Shown here piece by piece: positions 55,815 to 64,000 of a stretch of DNA of 64,000 nt. The notes under the pieces were generated by a model. It made no database searches. It was not told the origin of the DNA and saw only the letters and a program-made list of their open reading frames with translations. The position numbers and the translations under genes are program-made. Origin of the DNA: DASUFZ01 sp035541475 (lineage in GTDB: Bacteria > Myxococcota_A > UBA9160 > SMWR01); the NCBI GenBank assembly GCA_035541475.1, contig DATKND010000102.1, positions 1 to 64,000 on the forward strand, in the 5' to 3' direction. Every line of letters begins with the position of its first letter. The first letter of the stretch is position 1.

Positions 55815-57866
55815 ATGCGCAGCGCGCCGCGCCTCGCCGCCGCCACGCTGCGCCACGAGCATCGCGTCGCGCTCGGCGCGGGCGCCGCCGCGATCGCGGT
55901 CGCGATCGGCATCCGGCTCTGGAATGCGCTCGCCGGTTCTCTCGGCTGGGGCTACGACGCCTGGGGCCACGCGGCCTACGTGCTCTATCTCGACTTCTAC
56001 GGCGCGCTGCCTCACGCCGATCAGGGGTGGTCCTACTTCCATCCGCCGCTCCACTACCTCCTGTCGTGGCCCTTCGCGTGGGCGCGAAGCGCCGACGCGC
56101 TGCTGCGTGGGATGGTGCTCGTCGCGTCGGCCGCGAGCCTCGGCACGGCGTGGCTCGCGGCGCGCGTAGAGCGCGCGGTCGCGCCCGAGCGACCCGAGCT
56201 CGCCTGGCTCGCGTTCGGCGCCGTCGCATTCCTGCCCGCGCAGTGGACTGCGAGCGCGATGCCCGGCAACGAGCCGACCGCGGCCTTCTTCGTCTCGCTC
56301 GCGATCGCGCACTTCGCCTTGCGCGCGGAGGCGACACCGGCACGCGACCTCGTCACCGGGGCGCTCCTCGGACTCGCGCTGCTCTCGAAGTACAGCGCCT
56401 TCGTCGCGGTGGTCGCGGTCGTCGCCTCGCTCGCGAGCGAGGCGTGGCTCTCGGCGCGGCCGCGCACGGCTGCGTGGCGCCTGGCTGCGCTCCGCGCGGC
56501 TCGCATCGGGCTGGCGCTGCTCGTCGTGGCGGGACCCTTCTACGCGCGCAACCTCGTCGACCAGGGTCGGCTGATGCCGACCAGCCGCGACGATCCCGCC
56601 GTGCGCGCGGCCGAGTCGGGTCAGCCGCCGGGCGTACGCCACGTCGTCGACTACGTGCGGATCCCGCCGCGCCTGTTCACGGACGCGAACCCGCTCGCGC
56701 CACACATGCTCGGGTCGGTCTGGGGCTCGCTCTACGCGAACGCTTGGTTCGACACCCACCACGAGACCGACCGCGACCGCGTGCTGCTGCTCGAGCGTGG
56801 CACGCCGGGCGTCGCGCGCGCTCTCTTCGCGCTCGGGCTGCTGCCGACGGGGCTTGCCCTCGCCGGCGCCGGGCTCGCGCTGCGCGACGCGCTGCGAGGT
56901 CGCCGCCGTTCCGTGTACCTGCCGCTCCTCTGGCTGGCCCTCGGGATGCTGGCCGCGCAGGCGCTCTTCGCTTGGCGCGTCCCGACGTGGGCGGCGGTCA
57001 AGGCGAGCTATCTGCTGCCTGCGTCTCTCGCCTTCGCGCTCTTCCTCGCGCGCGGCTTCGAGTCGCTCGCCGCGCGATCGCGGCGCGCGTCCTCGGCCTC
57101 GCTGGCGGCGCTCGTCGCGACGGCGGGGCTCGCGTCGCTCGTCGCCGTGGAGGGCCTCGCCATCCCGCGCCGCATCGACGCGCCGACCGCCGGCGCCGTG
57201 CACTTTGCGTTCGGCGAGTACGCGGCGGCGCGCGACGTCTACGGCGCGCTGCTCGCGCGCTCGTTCTGGCCGGTGCCCTGGCTCGACGGCCTCGCGGCGT
57301 CGCAGCTCGCGCGGGGCGACGCGACACAGGCGCGCGTCCTCTACGAGCGCGCCGTCGTGATCGAGGACTCGCTCGCGCGCGAGTCGGCGAAGGGCGACCC
57401 GTTCGTGTGGCGGCGCGCGCAACTCGCGGTCGCGACGGCGCTCGCCGGCGACGAGGAGAAAGCGGCCGATGCGCTCGGGCGCCTGCTCGCGCGCGCCGAG
57501 CTCCCCGAGCTGCGCGCGAATCTCGGGGCGCTGCGCGCGCGCGCCGGGCGGCTCGACGAGGCGGACTCCGATCTCCGCGCGGCGCTCACGGCCGACGCCG
57601 AGATGTGGCCGGTCGCGGAGGATCTGGCCTTCGTGCTGCGGCGCGCGGGACGCGACGCCGACGCGGAGCAGGCGCTGGCGATGGCGCGCGCGGCGGCCTG
57701 CCGCGCGCCGCGCGGGATCCCACGCGCGATCGGCACCGGCGAGAACGTCGAGTGGGGCGTCGGCCGGCGCTGGCTGCTGCGCCTCGCGCCGGACGGCGTG
57801 CTCCGTGTGACGCTCCCGACGGATCAGCGCCAGGCGTGCGCGCGACTCGCGGCGGAGCACTCGTGA
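55815..57866 (+). CDS. GT-C membrane glycosyltransferase with C-terminal TPR-like region
   Basis: 683 residues from ATG at 55815 (ATG at 55773 and TTG at 55809 are alternatives). About eleven transmembrane helices (1-460). Early loop: SLGWGYDAWGHAAYVLY with the acidic pair; HADQGWSYFHPPLHYLLSW is the PMT-like HPP element; SVWGSLYANAWFDTH is shared with the paralogue at 51676-52998. From about residue 470 the protein is soluble and helical with repeats (FGEYAAARDVYGALLAR, GDATQARVLYERAVVIED, RAGRLDEADSDLRAALTAD), i.e. tetratricopeptide-like, probably on the periplasmic side. Confidence 0.75.
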   Translation: MRSAPRLAAATLRHEHRVALGAGAAAIAVAIGIRLWNALAGSLGWGYDAWGHAAYVLYLDFYGALPHADQGWSYFHPPLHYLLSWPFAWARSADALLRGMVLVASAASLGTAWLAARVERAVAPERPELAWLAFGAVAFLPAQWTASAMPGNEPTAAFFVSLAIAHFALRAEATPARDLVTGALLGLALLSKYSAFVAVVAVVASLASEAWLSARPRTAAWRLAALRAARIGLALLVVAGPFYARNLVDQGRLMPTSRDDPAVRAAESGQPPGVRHVVDYVRIPPRLFTDANPLAPHMLGSVWGSLYANAWFDTHHETDRDRVLLLERGTPGVARALFALGLLPTGLALAGAGLALRDALRGRRRSVYLPLLWLALGMLAAQALFAWRVPTWAAVKASYLLPASLAFALFLARGFESLAARSRRASSASLAALVATAGLASLVAVEGLAIPRRIDAPTAGAVHFAFGEYAAARDVYGALLARSFWPVPWLDGLAASQLARGDATQARVLYERAVVIEDSLARESAKGDPFVWRRAQLAVATALAGDEEKAADALGRLLARAELPELRANLGALRARAGRLDEADSDLRAALTADAEMWPVAEDLAFVLRRAGRDADAEQALAMARAAACRAPRGIPRAIGTGENVEWGVGRRWLLRLAPDGVLRVTLPTDQRQACARLAAEHS

Positions 57867-59527
57867 AGGCGCGCGAGCCGCTCGCGGTGGCAGCGCTGGC
57901 TGTGCTCCCGATCGCGCCGTTCGCAAGCGCCGCCTTCGGCATCGACGAGCCGGTCTTCCTCGCCGTCGCGCACCGGATCCTGGTCGCGCCGCTGGATCCC
58001 TTCGGATTCGCGATGGTGTGGGACTCGACGGGCGCGAGCGAGGCCGCGCGCTTCAACCTGAATCCGCCGCTGCTCTCCTACTGGCTGGCCCCCTGGCTCG
58101 CGGCCTTCGGCGAGAGCGAGACCTGGCTACGCGTCGCGGTGTGGCCCTTCGCGTTGCTCGCGGCCTTCTCGTTCCATGCGATCGCGTCGCGAGCTCGAGT
58201 CGACGCGTTGCGCGCGACCGCGCTCTTCCTGGCCGCGCCGGCGTTCGTCGTGCTCGCCGCGACCTTCCAGCTCGACGTCGCGGTCGGCGCCTGGCTCCTC
58301 CTATCGGTGTCATTGCTGCTGCGCGCGCGCGCGAGCGGCGCGCCTCGCGACGAGCTCGCCGCGGGCTGCGCCGCGGCGGTGGCCGGACTCACGAAGTACG
58401 TCGGCCTGGCCGCGATCCCGCTGCTCGGCGCGGGACTCGCACTGTTGCCGGGCTCGCGCCGACCCCGGCTCGGGAGCTGGATGCGCGTCGTCGGCATTCC
58501 CGTCGCCGCGCTCGCGCTCTGGGGACTCTACACGCGGGCGCAGTACGGGTTCGTACACTACGCGGCGGGACTCGCCCTGGTGGGCGAGCGCGGCACGAGC
58601 GCCGCCGAGCTCGCGAGTCACGTCGCCTCGCTGCCGATCTGGTACGGCGGCGCGCTCGCGTTCCCGCTGCTCTTCTTCGGGCTCTGTCTGGTGCGCGGGC
58701 GCCCGCGACTCGAGGTCGCGGTGATCGCGGGCATCGCGGGCGCCGCGGTCGCGCTCTACGTGCTGCCGATCGGTCGTCCGCTGCGCCGCGTGCCGCTCGA
58801 CCTCGGGGACGGCGTGCTGGCGGCGCTCTGCTTCGGCGCCGGGCTCTGGTGTGTCGGCCTCGCGCTCGCGCGAGGCGTCGCGGCGCGGAGCGATCCGCTG
58901 GATCGATTCCTCGCGCTCTGGGCCGGCGGCTTCGCGGCCTTCTCGCTCTTCGTCAACTGGCACGTCAACGCGGCGGACGCGCTGCTGATCGCGCCGCCGC
59001 TGCTGCTGCTGTGGCTGCGCAGTCCGCGGCTCGCGCCGTCGCCGCGCGCGCAGTGGATCGTCACCGCGGCCGCGCTGGCGCTGTCGCTCGGTCTCGTCGC
59101 GGCGGACGCCGCGCAGCGCAACGCCTACCGCACGGCGGCGTCGCAGCTCGCCGCCGCGATCGGCGACGCCCCCGGCACGCGCTGGCAGGTCGGGCAGTGG
59201 GGCTTCCAGCACTACCTCGCGCGCGTCGGCTTCCAGCCACTCGTCCCGGGGAGCGCGCGCTCGCCCGGATCGCAGCTCGCGCCCGGAGACTGGGTCGCCA
59301 CGGCGCGCAACGTCTCGCAGCTCGACGTCGCGGCCTACATGGAGCGCTTCACCCTGAAGCCGGTCGACCGCTTCGTCGCGGAATCCCGCCTGCCGCTGCG
59401 GACCACCAACCCGGACGCCGGCGCCGGCTTCTACACCCACCACGGCGGCTACGTCCCGTTCGCGATCTCCCGCGTCCCGCTCGACGAGATCGCCCTCGGC
59501 CGCGTGATCGGGGTGCCTCGCGAATAG
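57863..59527 (+). CDS. GT39/PMT-like membrane glycosyltransferase
   Basis: 554 residues from GTG at 57863, overlapping the previous stop. N-terminal GIDEPVFLAVAHRIL carries the D-E pair expected in the first extracytoplasmic loop of dolichyl-phosphate-mannose glycosyltransferases, then FNLNPPLLSYWLAPW, and about ten further hydrophobic segments to residue 430. The C-terminal about 120 residues are soluble (RWQVGQWGFQHYLARVGFQPL), probably an extracytoplasmic domain. Polyprenyl-linked sugar donor and unknown acceptor. Last gene of the glycan cluster. Confidence 0.75.
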   Translation: MKAREPLAVAALAVLPIAPFASAAFGIDEPVFLAVAHRILVAPLDPFGFAMVWDSTGASEAARFNLNPPLLSYWLAPWLAAFGESETWLRVAVWPFALLAAFSFHAIASRARVDALRATALFLAAPAFVVLAATFQLDVAVGAWLLLSVSLLLRARASGAPRDELAAGCAAAVAGLTKYVGLAAIPLLGAGLALLPGSRRPRLGSWMRVVGIPVAALALWGLYTRAQYGFVHYAAGLALVGERGTSAAELASHVASLPIWYGGALAFPLLFFGLCLVRGRPRLEVAVIAGIAGAAVALYVLPIGRPLRRVPLDLGDGVLAALCFGAGLWCVGLALARGVAARSDPLDRFLALWAGGFAAFSLFVNWHVNAADALLIAPPLLLLWLRSPRLAPSPRAQWIVTAAALALSLGLVAADAAQRNAYRTAASQLAAAIGDAPGTRWQVGQWGFQHYLARVGFQPLVPGSARSPGSQLAPGDWVATARNVSQLDVAAYMERFTLKPVDRFVAESRLPLRTTNPDAGAGFYTHHGGYVPFAISRVPLDEIALGRVIGVPRE

Positions 59528-59581
59528 CGCAGGTGGACGCCACCCTGTCGAAGCCCTCGGATTCGCTGGCAATGGGGTGTC

Positions 59582-59602
59582 GGGGCGTCTAGCATGCGCC
59601 CC
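59582..59602. terminator. Short GC hairpin after the glycan cluster
   Basis: GGGGCG (59582-59587) and CGCCCC (59597-59602) form a 6-bp stem with a 9-base loop, in the 203-base gap 59528-59730 between the GT39 gene and hppA. No T-tract follows, so termination is doubtful. Otherwise the gap shows no gene or clear promoter. Confidence 0.3.
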
Positions 59603-59730
59603 GCCTCGGGACCGCCCCGGCCCATCCGAGCGGAGGTCGATCGCGTCGCGCGAATCGAACCGTGCCGTCGGCGCACCCACCCCCAGACAAACGCGCGACC
59701 GCTCGAGCGGTCCCCACCGCGGAGAGACGC

Positions 59731-61773
59731 ATGCTCCCCATGGCCCTCGCCCTACTCAGCGCGGTCGTCGCGATCGCCGTCGCGATCACCTTGTATCGCA
59801 AGGTGGTCGCGGCGCCGACCTCGTCGCCGCGCGCCAACGAGATCGCCGCGGCGATCCGCGCCGGCGCCGAGGCCTTCCTCTCGCGGCAGTACCGCACCGT
59901 CGGGATGGTTGGAGCGCCGATCCTCCTCCTGATCCTCGTCGCGCTGGGCAAGTGGTACGCGCTCGGCTTCCTGGTCGGCGCGCTTGCGAGCGCGGCGGCC
60001 GGCTTCATCGGCATGAACGTCTCCGTGCGCGCCAATCTGCGCGTGGCGGAGGCGGCGCGATCGGGCTTCGGGCGCGCCTTCGATCTGGCCTTCCAGGGCG
60101 GCACCGTGACCGGGCTGATGGTGGTCGGCGCGGGCCTGTTCTCGCTCGGCGCGATCGTCTGGTGCATGCACGCGGCCGGCAAGCAGGACCCCGACGCGCT
60201 GGTCGGCCTCGCGTTCGGCGGCTCGTTGATCTCGGTCTTCGCACGCCTCGGCGGCGGCATCTTCACGAAGGGCGCCGACGTCGGCGCGGATCTCGTCGGC
60301 AAGGTCGAGGCGAACATCCCGGAGGACGACCCGCGCAATCCGGCCGTGATCGCCGACAACGTGGGCGACAACGTCGGCGACTGTGCGGGCATGGCCGCGG
60401 ACCTGTTCGAGACCTACGGCGTGACGGCCGCCGCGGTGATGCTGCTCGCGCACATCATCTTCCCGGGCGACTCGAGCATGTTCCTCTACCCGCTGCTCGT
60501 CGGTGTCGCCGGCATCGCGGGCAGCATCGTCGCGCTGCCGTTCGTGAAGATCGACGAGCCGGCTCCGGGCGAGCGCCCTGCCGTCATGCGCGCGATGTAC
60601 CGCGGCCTCGGCATCGCGACGGTCGTGATGATCGGCGTGACGCTCGTCTTCAACCTCTTCGTCGGCTTCCCGGCGGCGGACTCGGCCGGTCACACGATCG
60701 GCGGCTTCCGGCTGCTCGTGTGCGTGGTCGTCGGCGGCCTCGTCACCGCCGCGATGATGTGGATCACCGACATCTACACCGGCGACGGCTCGCGCTTCGT
60801 CGAGCGCATCGCGCGCGCGAGCCTGGGCGGTCACGGCACCAACGTGATCAGCGGCCTCGCGGTCGGCATGCAGGCGACCGCCGCGCCGGTCCTCGTGATC
60901 GTGCTCGCGATGATCGTGACCTACTCGAGCGCCGGCCTCTTCGGCGTCGGCATCGCCGCCATGGCGATGCTCTCGCTCGCCGGCATCGTGGTCTCGATCG
61001 ACGCCTATGGTCCGATCACCGACAACGCCGGCGGCATCGCCGAGATGGCGGAGCTCGGGGAGGACGTGCGGCGCGTGACCGATCCCCTCGACGCCTTCGG
61101 CAACACCACGAAGGCGGTTACCAAGGGCTACGCGATCGCGTCGGCGGGTCTTGCGGCGCTCGTCCTCTTCGCCACCTACATCGAGGATCTGCGGCGCCTG
61201 AAGCCGGGCACCGTGGTCGCGTTCGACCTGAGCGGCACGGGCGTGCTGATCGGCCTCTTCGTCGGCGCGATGATCCCCTTCGTGTTCGCGTCCTTCGCCA
61301 TGAACGCGGTCAGCGAGGCGGGTCGCAGCGTGGTGGAGGAGGTGCGGCGCCAGTTCAAGGAGATCCCCGGCATCATGGAGGGCACGGCGAAGCCCGACTA
61401 CCGCACCTGCGTCGACATCGTCACCCAGGCGGCGCTTCGCCTCATGATCGCGCCGGCGCTGATCCCCGCGTTCGTCCCGATCGCCGTGGGCCTCCTCTTC
61501 GGAGCGCAGGCGCTCGGCGGGCTGCTGATCGGGTCGATCGTGTCGGGCGTGTGCGTCGCGCTGTCGATGACGACCGGCGGGGCCGCGTGGGACAACGCGA
61601 AGAAGTACATCGAGGCCGGGAAGTTCGGCGGCAAGGGCTCCGACGCCCACAAGGCGGCGGTAACCGGCGACACGGTCGGGGACCCCTACAAGGACACGGC
61701 GGGCCCGGCGATCAATCCGATGCTGAAGCTGATCAACGTGGTGGCGCTGCTCGTGATCCCCTTCCTCGCGTAG
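59731..61773 (+). CDS. hppA: Membrane-bound proton-pumping pyrophosphatase (K+-independent)
   Basis: 680 residues, about 16 transmembrane segments. Couples PPi hydrolysis to proton export. Key motifs: GIFTKGADVGADLVGKVEANIPEDDPRNPA, DNVGDNVGDCAGMAADLFE, and the C-terminal GDTVGDPYKDTAGPAINPM. The monovalent-cation switch reads GNTTKAVTKG with K461 and T464, the K+-independent signature (K+-dependent enzymes have A and G/A). ATG at 59731 has a GGAGAG 4 bases upstream. Useful for energy saving and for pulling PPi-forming biosynthesis. Confidence 0.95.
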   Translation: MLPMALALLSAVVAIAVAITLYRKVVAAPTSSPRANEIAAAIRAGAEAFLSRQYRTVGMVGAPILLLILVALGKWYALGFLVGALASAAAGFIGMNVSVRANLRVAEAARSGFGRAFDLAFQGGTVTGLMVVGAGLFSLGAIVWCMHAAGKQDPDALVGLAFGGSLISVFARLGGGIFTKGADVGADLVGKVEANIPEDDPRNPAVIADNVGDNVGDCAGMAADLFETYGVTAAAVMLLAHIIFPGDSSMFLYPLLVGVAGIAGSIVALPFVKIDEPAPGERPAVMRAMYRGLGIATVVMIGVTLVFNLFVGFPAADSAGHTIGGFRLLVCVVVGGLVTAAMMWITDIYTGDGSRFVERIARASLGGHGTNVISGLAVGMQATAAPVLVIVLAMIVTYSSAGLFGVGIAAMAMLSLAGIVVSIDAYGPITDNAGGIAEMAELGEDVRRVTDPLDAFGNTTKAVTKGYAIASAGLAALVLFATYIEDLRRLKPGTVVAFDLSGTGVLIGLFVGAMIPFVFASFAMNAVSEAGRSVVEEVRRQFKEIPGIMEGTAKPDYRTCVDIVTQAALRLMIAPALIPAFVPIAVGLLFGAQALGGLLIGSIVSGVCVALSMTTGGAAWDNAKKYIEAGKFGGKGSDAHKAAVTGDTVGDPYKDTAGPAINPMLKLINVVALLVIPFLA

Positions 61774-61920
61774 GGGCTACAGCCGGCGCTTGCTCGGGCC
61801 GAAATACTCCAATAATCTCGCGCGATTCCGCGAGTGGCGGCAGCGCGCAGGATGGCCCGTGGAGCGCTGAGCCGACGCGGGCTTCCGCTGGCCGACCTGG
61901 CCGGCGCCTCGGAGCCTCGC

Positions 61921-63129
61921 ATGACCGGACCCGTACGCCACCACTTCGACAAGCTGCGGCGGCTGCCGCCCTACGTGCTCGCCGAAGTGATCGACCTGAT
62001 GAAGTCGGCGCGCCGCGCCGGACACGACGTGATCGACCTCGGCATGGGCAATCCCGACATGCCGACACCGCCCCACGTCGTCGAGAAGATCTGCGAAGCG
62101 GCGCACAACCCGCGCAACCACCGCTACTCCGCGTCGCGCGGCATCCCGAACCTGCGCGCGGCCATCTGCGAGTGGTACCAGCGAAACCACGGCGTGACGC
62201 TCGATCCCGACAGCGAGGCGATCGCCGTGATGGGCGCCAAGGAGGGCCTGTCGCACTTCGTGCTGATGACGATCGGCCCGGGCGACGTCGTGCTGTGTCC
62301 CGACCCCGCGTACCCGATCCACCAGTACGCCGTGATCATCGCGGGCGGCGATCTGCGCCCCGTCCCGCTGGTGCCCGACGGCGACCTGGTCGCGAACCTC
62401 GAGACCGCGATCCAGCGCACCTGGCCGAAGCCGAAGATGCTGATCCTGTCATTCCCGCACAATCCGACCACCGCAGTGGTGGACCGCGCCTTCTTCGAGC
62501 GCGTCGTGGCCTTCGCGCGCGAGCACGATCTGATGGTGCTGCACGACTTCGCCTACGCGGAGATCTGCTACGACGGCTACAAGGCGCCGAGCATCCTCGA
62601 GGTGCCGGGCGCCAAGGACGTCGCGATCGAGTTCATCTCGCTCTCCAAGAGCCACTCGATGGCGGGCTGGCGGGTCGGCTTCGCGTGCGGCAACCGCGAG
62701 ATGATCCACGCGCTCGCGCGCATCAAGAGCTACCTCGACTACGGCATGCCGCAGGCGATCCAGATCGGCTCGATCGTCGCGCTGCGCGGTCCGCAGGACA
62801 TCGTGCACGAGAACACGCGAGAGTACCGCGAGCGTCGCGACACCCTGATCGACGGCCTCGGAGCGCCGGGCGAGGGCGCCTGGAAGATCGAGAAGCCGCT
62901 CGGGACGATGTTCGTGTGGGCGCAGATTCCCGAGCGCTTGCGCGGGCTCGGCTCGATGGAGTTCAGCAAACGCCTGATCCGCGAGGCGGAGGTCGCGGTG
63001 TCTCCGGGGCTCGGCTTCGGACAGGCGGGCGAGGGCTACGTGCGCTTCGCCCTGGTCGAGAACCGCCACCGTATCCGCCAGGCCGTGCGCAACATCCGGC
63101 GCTTCCTGCGCGACGCCGGCGCGGGCTAG
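61921..63129 (+). CDS. Pyridoxal-phosphate aminotransferase, AlaC-like
   Basis: 402 residues, fold type I, class I/II aminotransferase. The PLP lysine is K243 in SLSKSHSMAGWRVGF. The pattern IDLGMGNPDMPTPP at the N-terminus and HDFAYAEICYDGYKAPSIL (with the conserved D and Y) match glutamate-pyruvate aminotransferases AlaC and related LL-DAP-type enzymes. Start ATG at 61921; an in-frame GTG at 61834 lacks support. Followed 16 bases later by homoserine dehydrogenase, a pairing also seen in Deltaproteobacteria, so a role in aspartate-family or alanine metabolism is likely. Confidence 0.85.
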   Translation: MTGPVRHHFDKLRRLPPYVLAEVIDLMKSARRAGHDVIDLGMGNPDMPTPPHVVEKICEAAHNPRNHRYSASRGIPNLRAAICEWYQRNHGVTLDPDSEAIAVMGAKEGLSHFVLMTIGPGDVVLCPDPAYPIHQYAVIIAGGDLRPVPLVPDGDLVANLETAIQRTWPKPKMLILSFPHNPTTAVVDRAFFERVVAFAREHDLMVLHDFAYAEICYDGYKAPSILEVPGAKDVAIEFISLSKSHSMAGWRVGFACGNREMIHALARIKSYLDYGMPQAIQIGSIVALRGPQDIVHENTREYRERRDTLIDGLGAPGEGAWKIEKPLGTMFVWAQIPERLRGLGSMEFSKRLIREAEVAVSPGLGFGQAGEGYVRFALVENRHRIRQAVRNIRRFLRDAGAG

Positions 63130-63145
63130 GCGCGGGAGTCGAGAC

Positions 63146-64000
63146 GTGGCACGCGGTGCCGTCGGCATCGGCTTGATCGGTCTCGGCACGATCGGCACGG
63201 GCGTCGTGAAGGTGCTCGCGCGCAACGCCTCCGTGATCGAGCAGCGCCTCGGCATCCCGCTGCGGCTCGTGCGCATCGCGGACCTCGACCTCGCGCGCGA
63301 CCGCGGACTCGACCTCGCGGGCGTGCGCTTCGACTCCGACGCGGAGGCGCTGATCGCGGACCCGCGCGTCGAGATCGTGGTCGAGCTGATCGGCGGCACC
63401 GGCGCCGCGCGCGCGCTCGTCCTGTCGGCGATCGAGCGCGGCAAGCACGTCGTCACCGCCAACAAGGCGCTGCTCGCTCAGTACGGCGGCGAGATCTTCG
63501 ACGCGGCCTCGCGCAAGGGCGTCGACGTGGCCTTCGAGGCGAGCGTCGGCGGCGGCATCCCGATCCTGCGGGCGATCCGCGAGGGGCTCGTCGCGAATCG
63601 CATCGAGAGCGTGTGCGGCATCGTGAACGGCACCACGAACTACGTGCTGACCGAGATGGAGCGCAGCGGCGAGGACCAGGCAGTGGTCGTGAAGCGCGCG
63701 CAGGAGCTCGGCTACGCGGAGGCGGATCCCTCCTTCGACCTCGACGGCGTCGATGCGGCGCACAAGCTCGCGCTGCTCGTCGCGATGGCCTTCGGCGCGC
63801 AGCTCACGCCGAAGCAGATCCCGACCGCGGGCATCCGCGGACTCTCGCCGATCGACTTCGAGGCCGCGCGCGAGTTCGGCTTCCGCATCAAGCTGCTCGC
63901 GATCGCGCGCGCGCACCGCGCGACGAGCGGCGCCGAGCGGATCGAGGCGCGCGTCGAGCCCTGCATGTTGCCGGCGCGCAGCATGCTCGCCGGCGTGGAC
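63146..64000 (+). CDS. hom: Homoserine dehydrogenase, N-terminal part (partial)
   Basis: 285 codons before the window edge, no stop reached. Start GTG at 63146. NAD(P)-binding GIGLIGLGTIGTGVVKVL, VELIGGTGAARALVLSAIERG, VTANKALLAQYGGEIF, FEASVGGGIPILRAIREGL, GIVNGTTNYVLTEME and AEADPSFDLDGVDAAHKLALL are the family motifs through the catalytic domain. Reduces aspartate semialdehyde to homoserine for threonine and methionine. The C-terminal ACT regulatory domain, if any, is outside the window. Possibly followed by thrC. Confidence 0.95.
   Translation, partial: MARGAVGIGLIGLGTIGTGVVKVLARNASVIEQRLGIPLRLVRIADLDLARDRGLDLAGVRFDSDAEALIADPRVEIVVELIGGTGAARALVLSAIERGKHVVTANKALLAQYGGEIFDAASRKGVDVAFEASVGGGIPILRAIREGLVANRIESVCGIVNGTTNYVLTEMERSGEDQAVVVKRAQELGYAEADPSFDLDGVDAAHKLALLVAMAFGAQLTPKQIPTAGIRGLSPIDFEAAREFGFRIKLLAIARAHRATSGAERIEARVEPCMLPARSMLAGVD

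Noticed and set aside
59640..59680. A GGTTCGATTC stretch on the minus strand resembling a tRNA T-loop, between the GT39 gene and hppA.
   Set aside because: The flanking bases do not form a 5-bp T-stem and no cloverleaf or anticodon arm can be drawn.

Overview
This is 64 kb of a GC-rich (roughly 70% by eye), tightly packed bacterial chromosome. Genes overlap constantly by 4 bases (GTGA/ATGA junctions) and many start with GTG. Three blocks of gene order point to a deltaproteobacterial-grade organism (Myxococcota, Desulfobacterota, Binatota or similar): secY-adk-map-rpmJ-rpsM-rpsK-rpsD-rpoA-rplQ, argS followed by a SPOR-domain gene, and pyrR-pyrB-pyrC-carA-carB. The exact phylum cannot be settled from this window.

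Layout. 1-13816: end of tuf, then the S10-spc-alpha ribosomal protein superoperon with secY, adk, map and rpoA. Three normally invariant members are missing at clean junctions: rplC (L3), rplX (L24) and rpsN (S14). 13820-20897: a TlpA-like thioredoxin, an FtsB-like protein, argS, a SPOR protein, dTDP-4-dehydrorhamnose reductase, UDP-glucuronate decarboxylase and lepA. 20916-28339: pyrimidine operon with a good promoter and a PyrR-binding RNA motif lying on the ribosome-binding region of pyrR. 28340-41613: mixed metabolic genes (thiolase-like protein, recG, cytochrome P450, HIT protein, nitronate monooxygenase, molybdopterin oxidoreductase, amidase, glycosyltransferase) with a frameshifted VWA gene and dispersed short repeats at gene ends. 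41610-43031: a leucine-codon leader peptide, a mutually exclusive antiterminator/terminator pair and a short 2-isopropylmalate synthase without its regulatory domain. 43101-44088: a decayed REP-associated transposase beside a perfect 21-bp palindrome, and a small orphan gene. 44167-59527: a 15-gene surface-glycan or glycolipid cluster with two polyprenyl-phosphate glycosyltransferases, three GT-C type membrane glycosyltransferases, three methyltransferases, an acyltransferase, a polysaccharide deacetylase and a flippase-like membrane protein. 59731-64000: proton-pumping pyrophosphatase, an AlaC-like aminotransferase and the start of homoserine dehydrogenase.

How it fits together. The first third is growth machinery (ribosome, secretion, RNA polymerase, pyrimidines). 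Two biosynthetic pathways carry visible RNA-level control: PyrR for pyrimidines and ribosome-mediated attenuation for leucine. The glycan cluster is organised around a divergent promoter region at 44890-44921 and a second divergence at 55701-55815. There is no CRISPR array, rRNA, confident tRNA or prophage. The most unusual items are the absent ribosomal protein genes, the complete leu attenuator paired with a LeuA that lacks its feedback domain, and the PyrR site. No wholly new system could be demonstrated.
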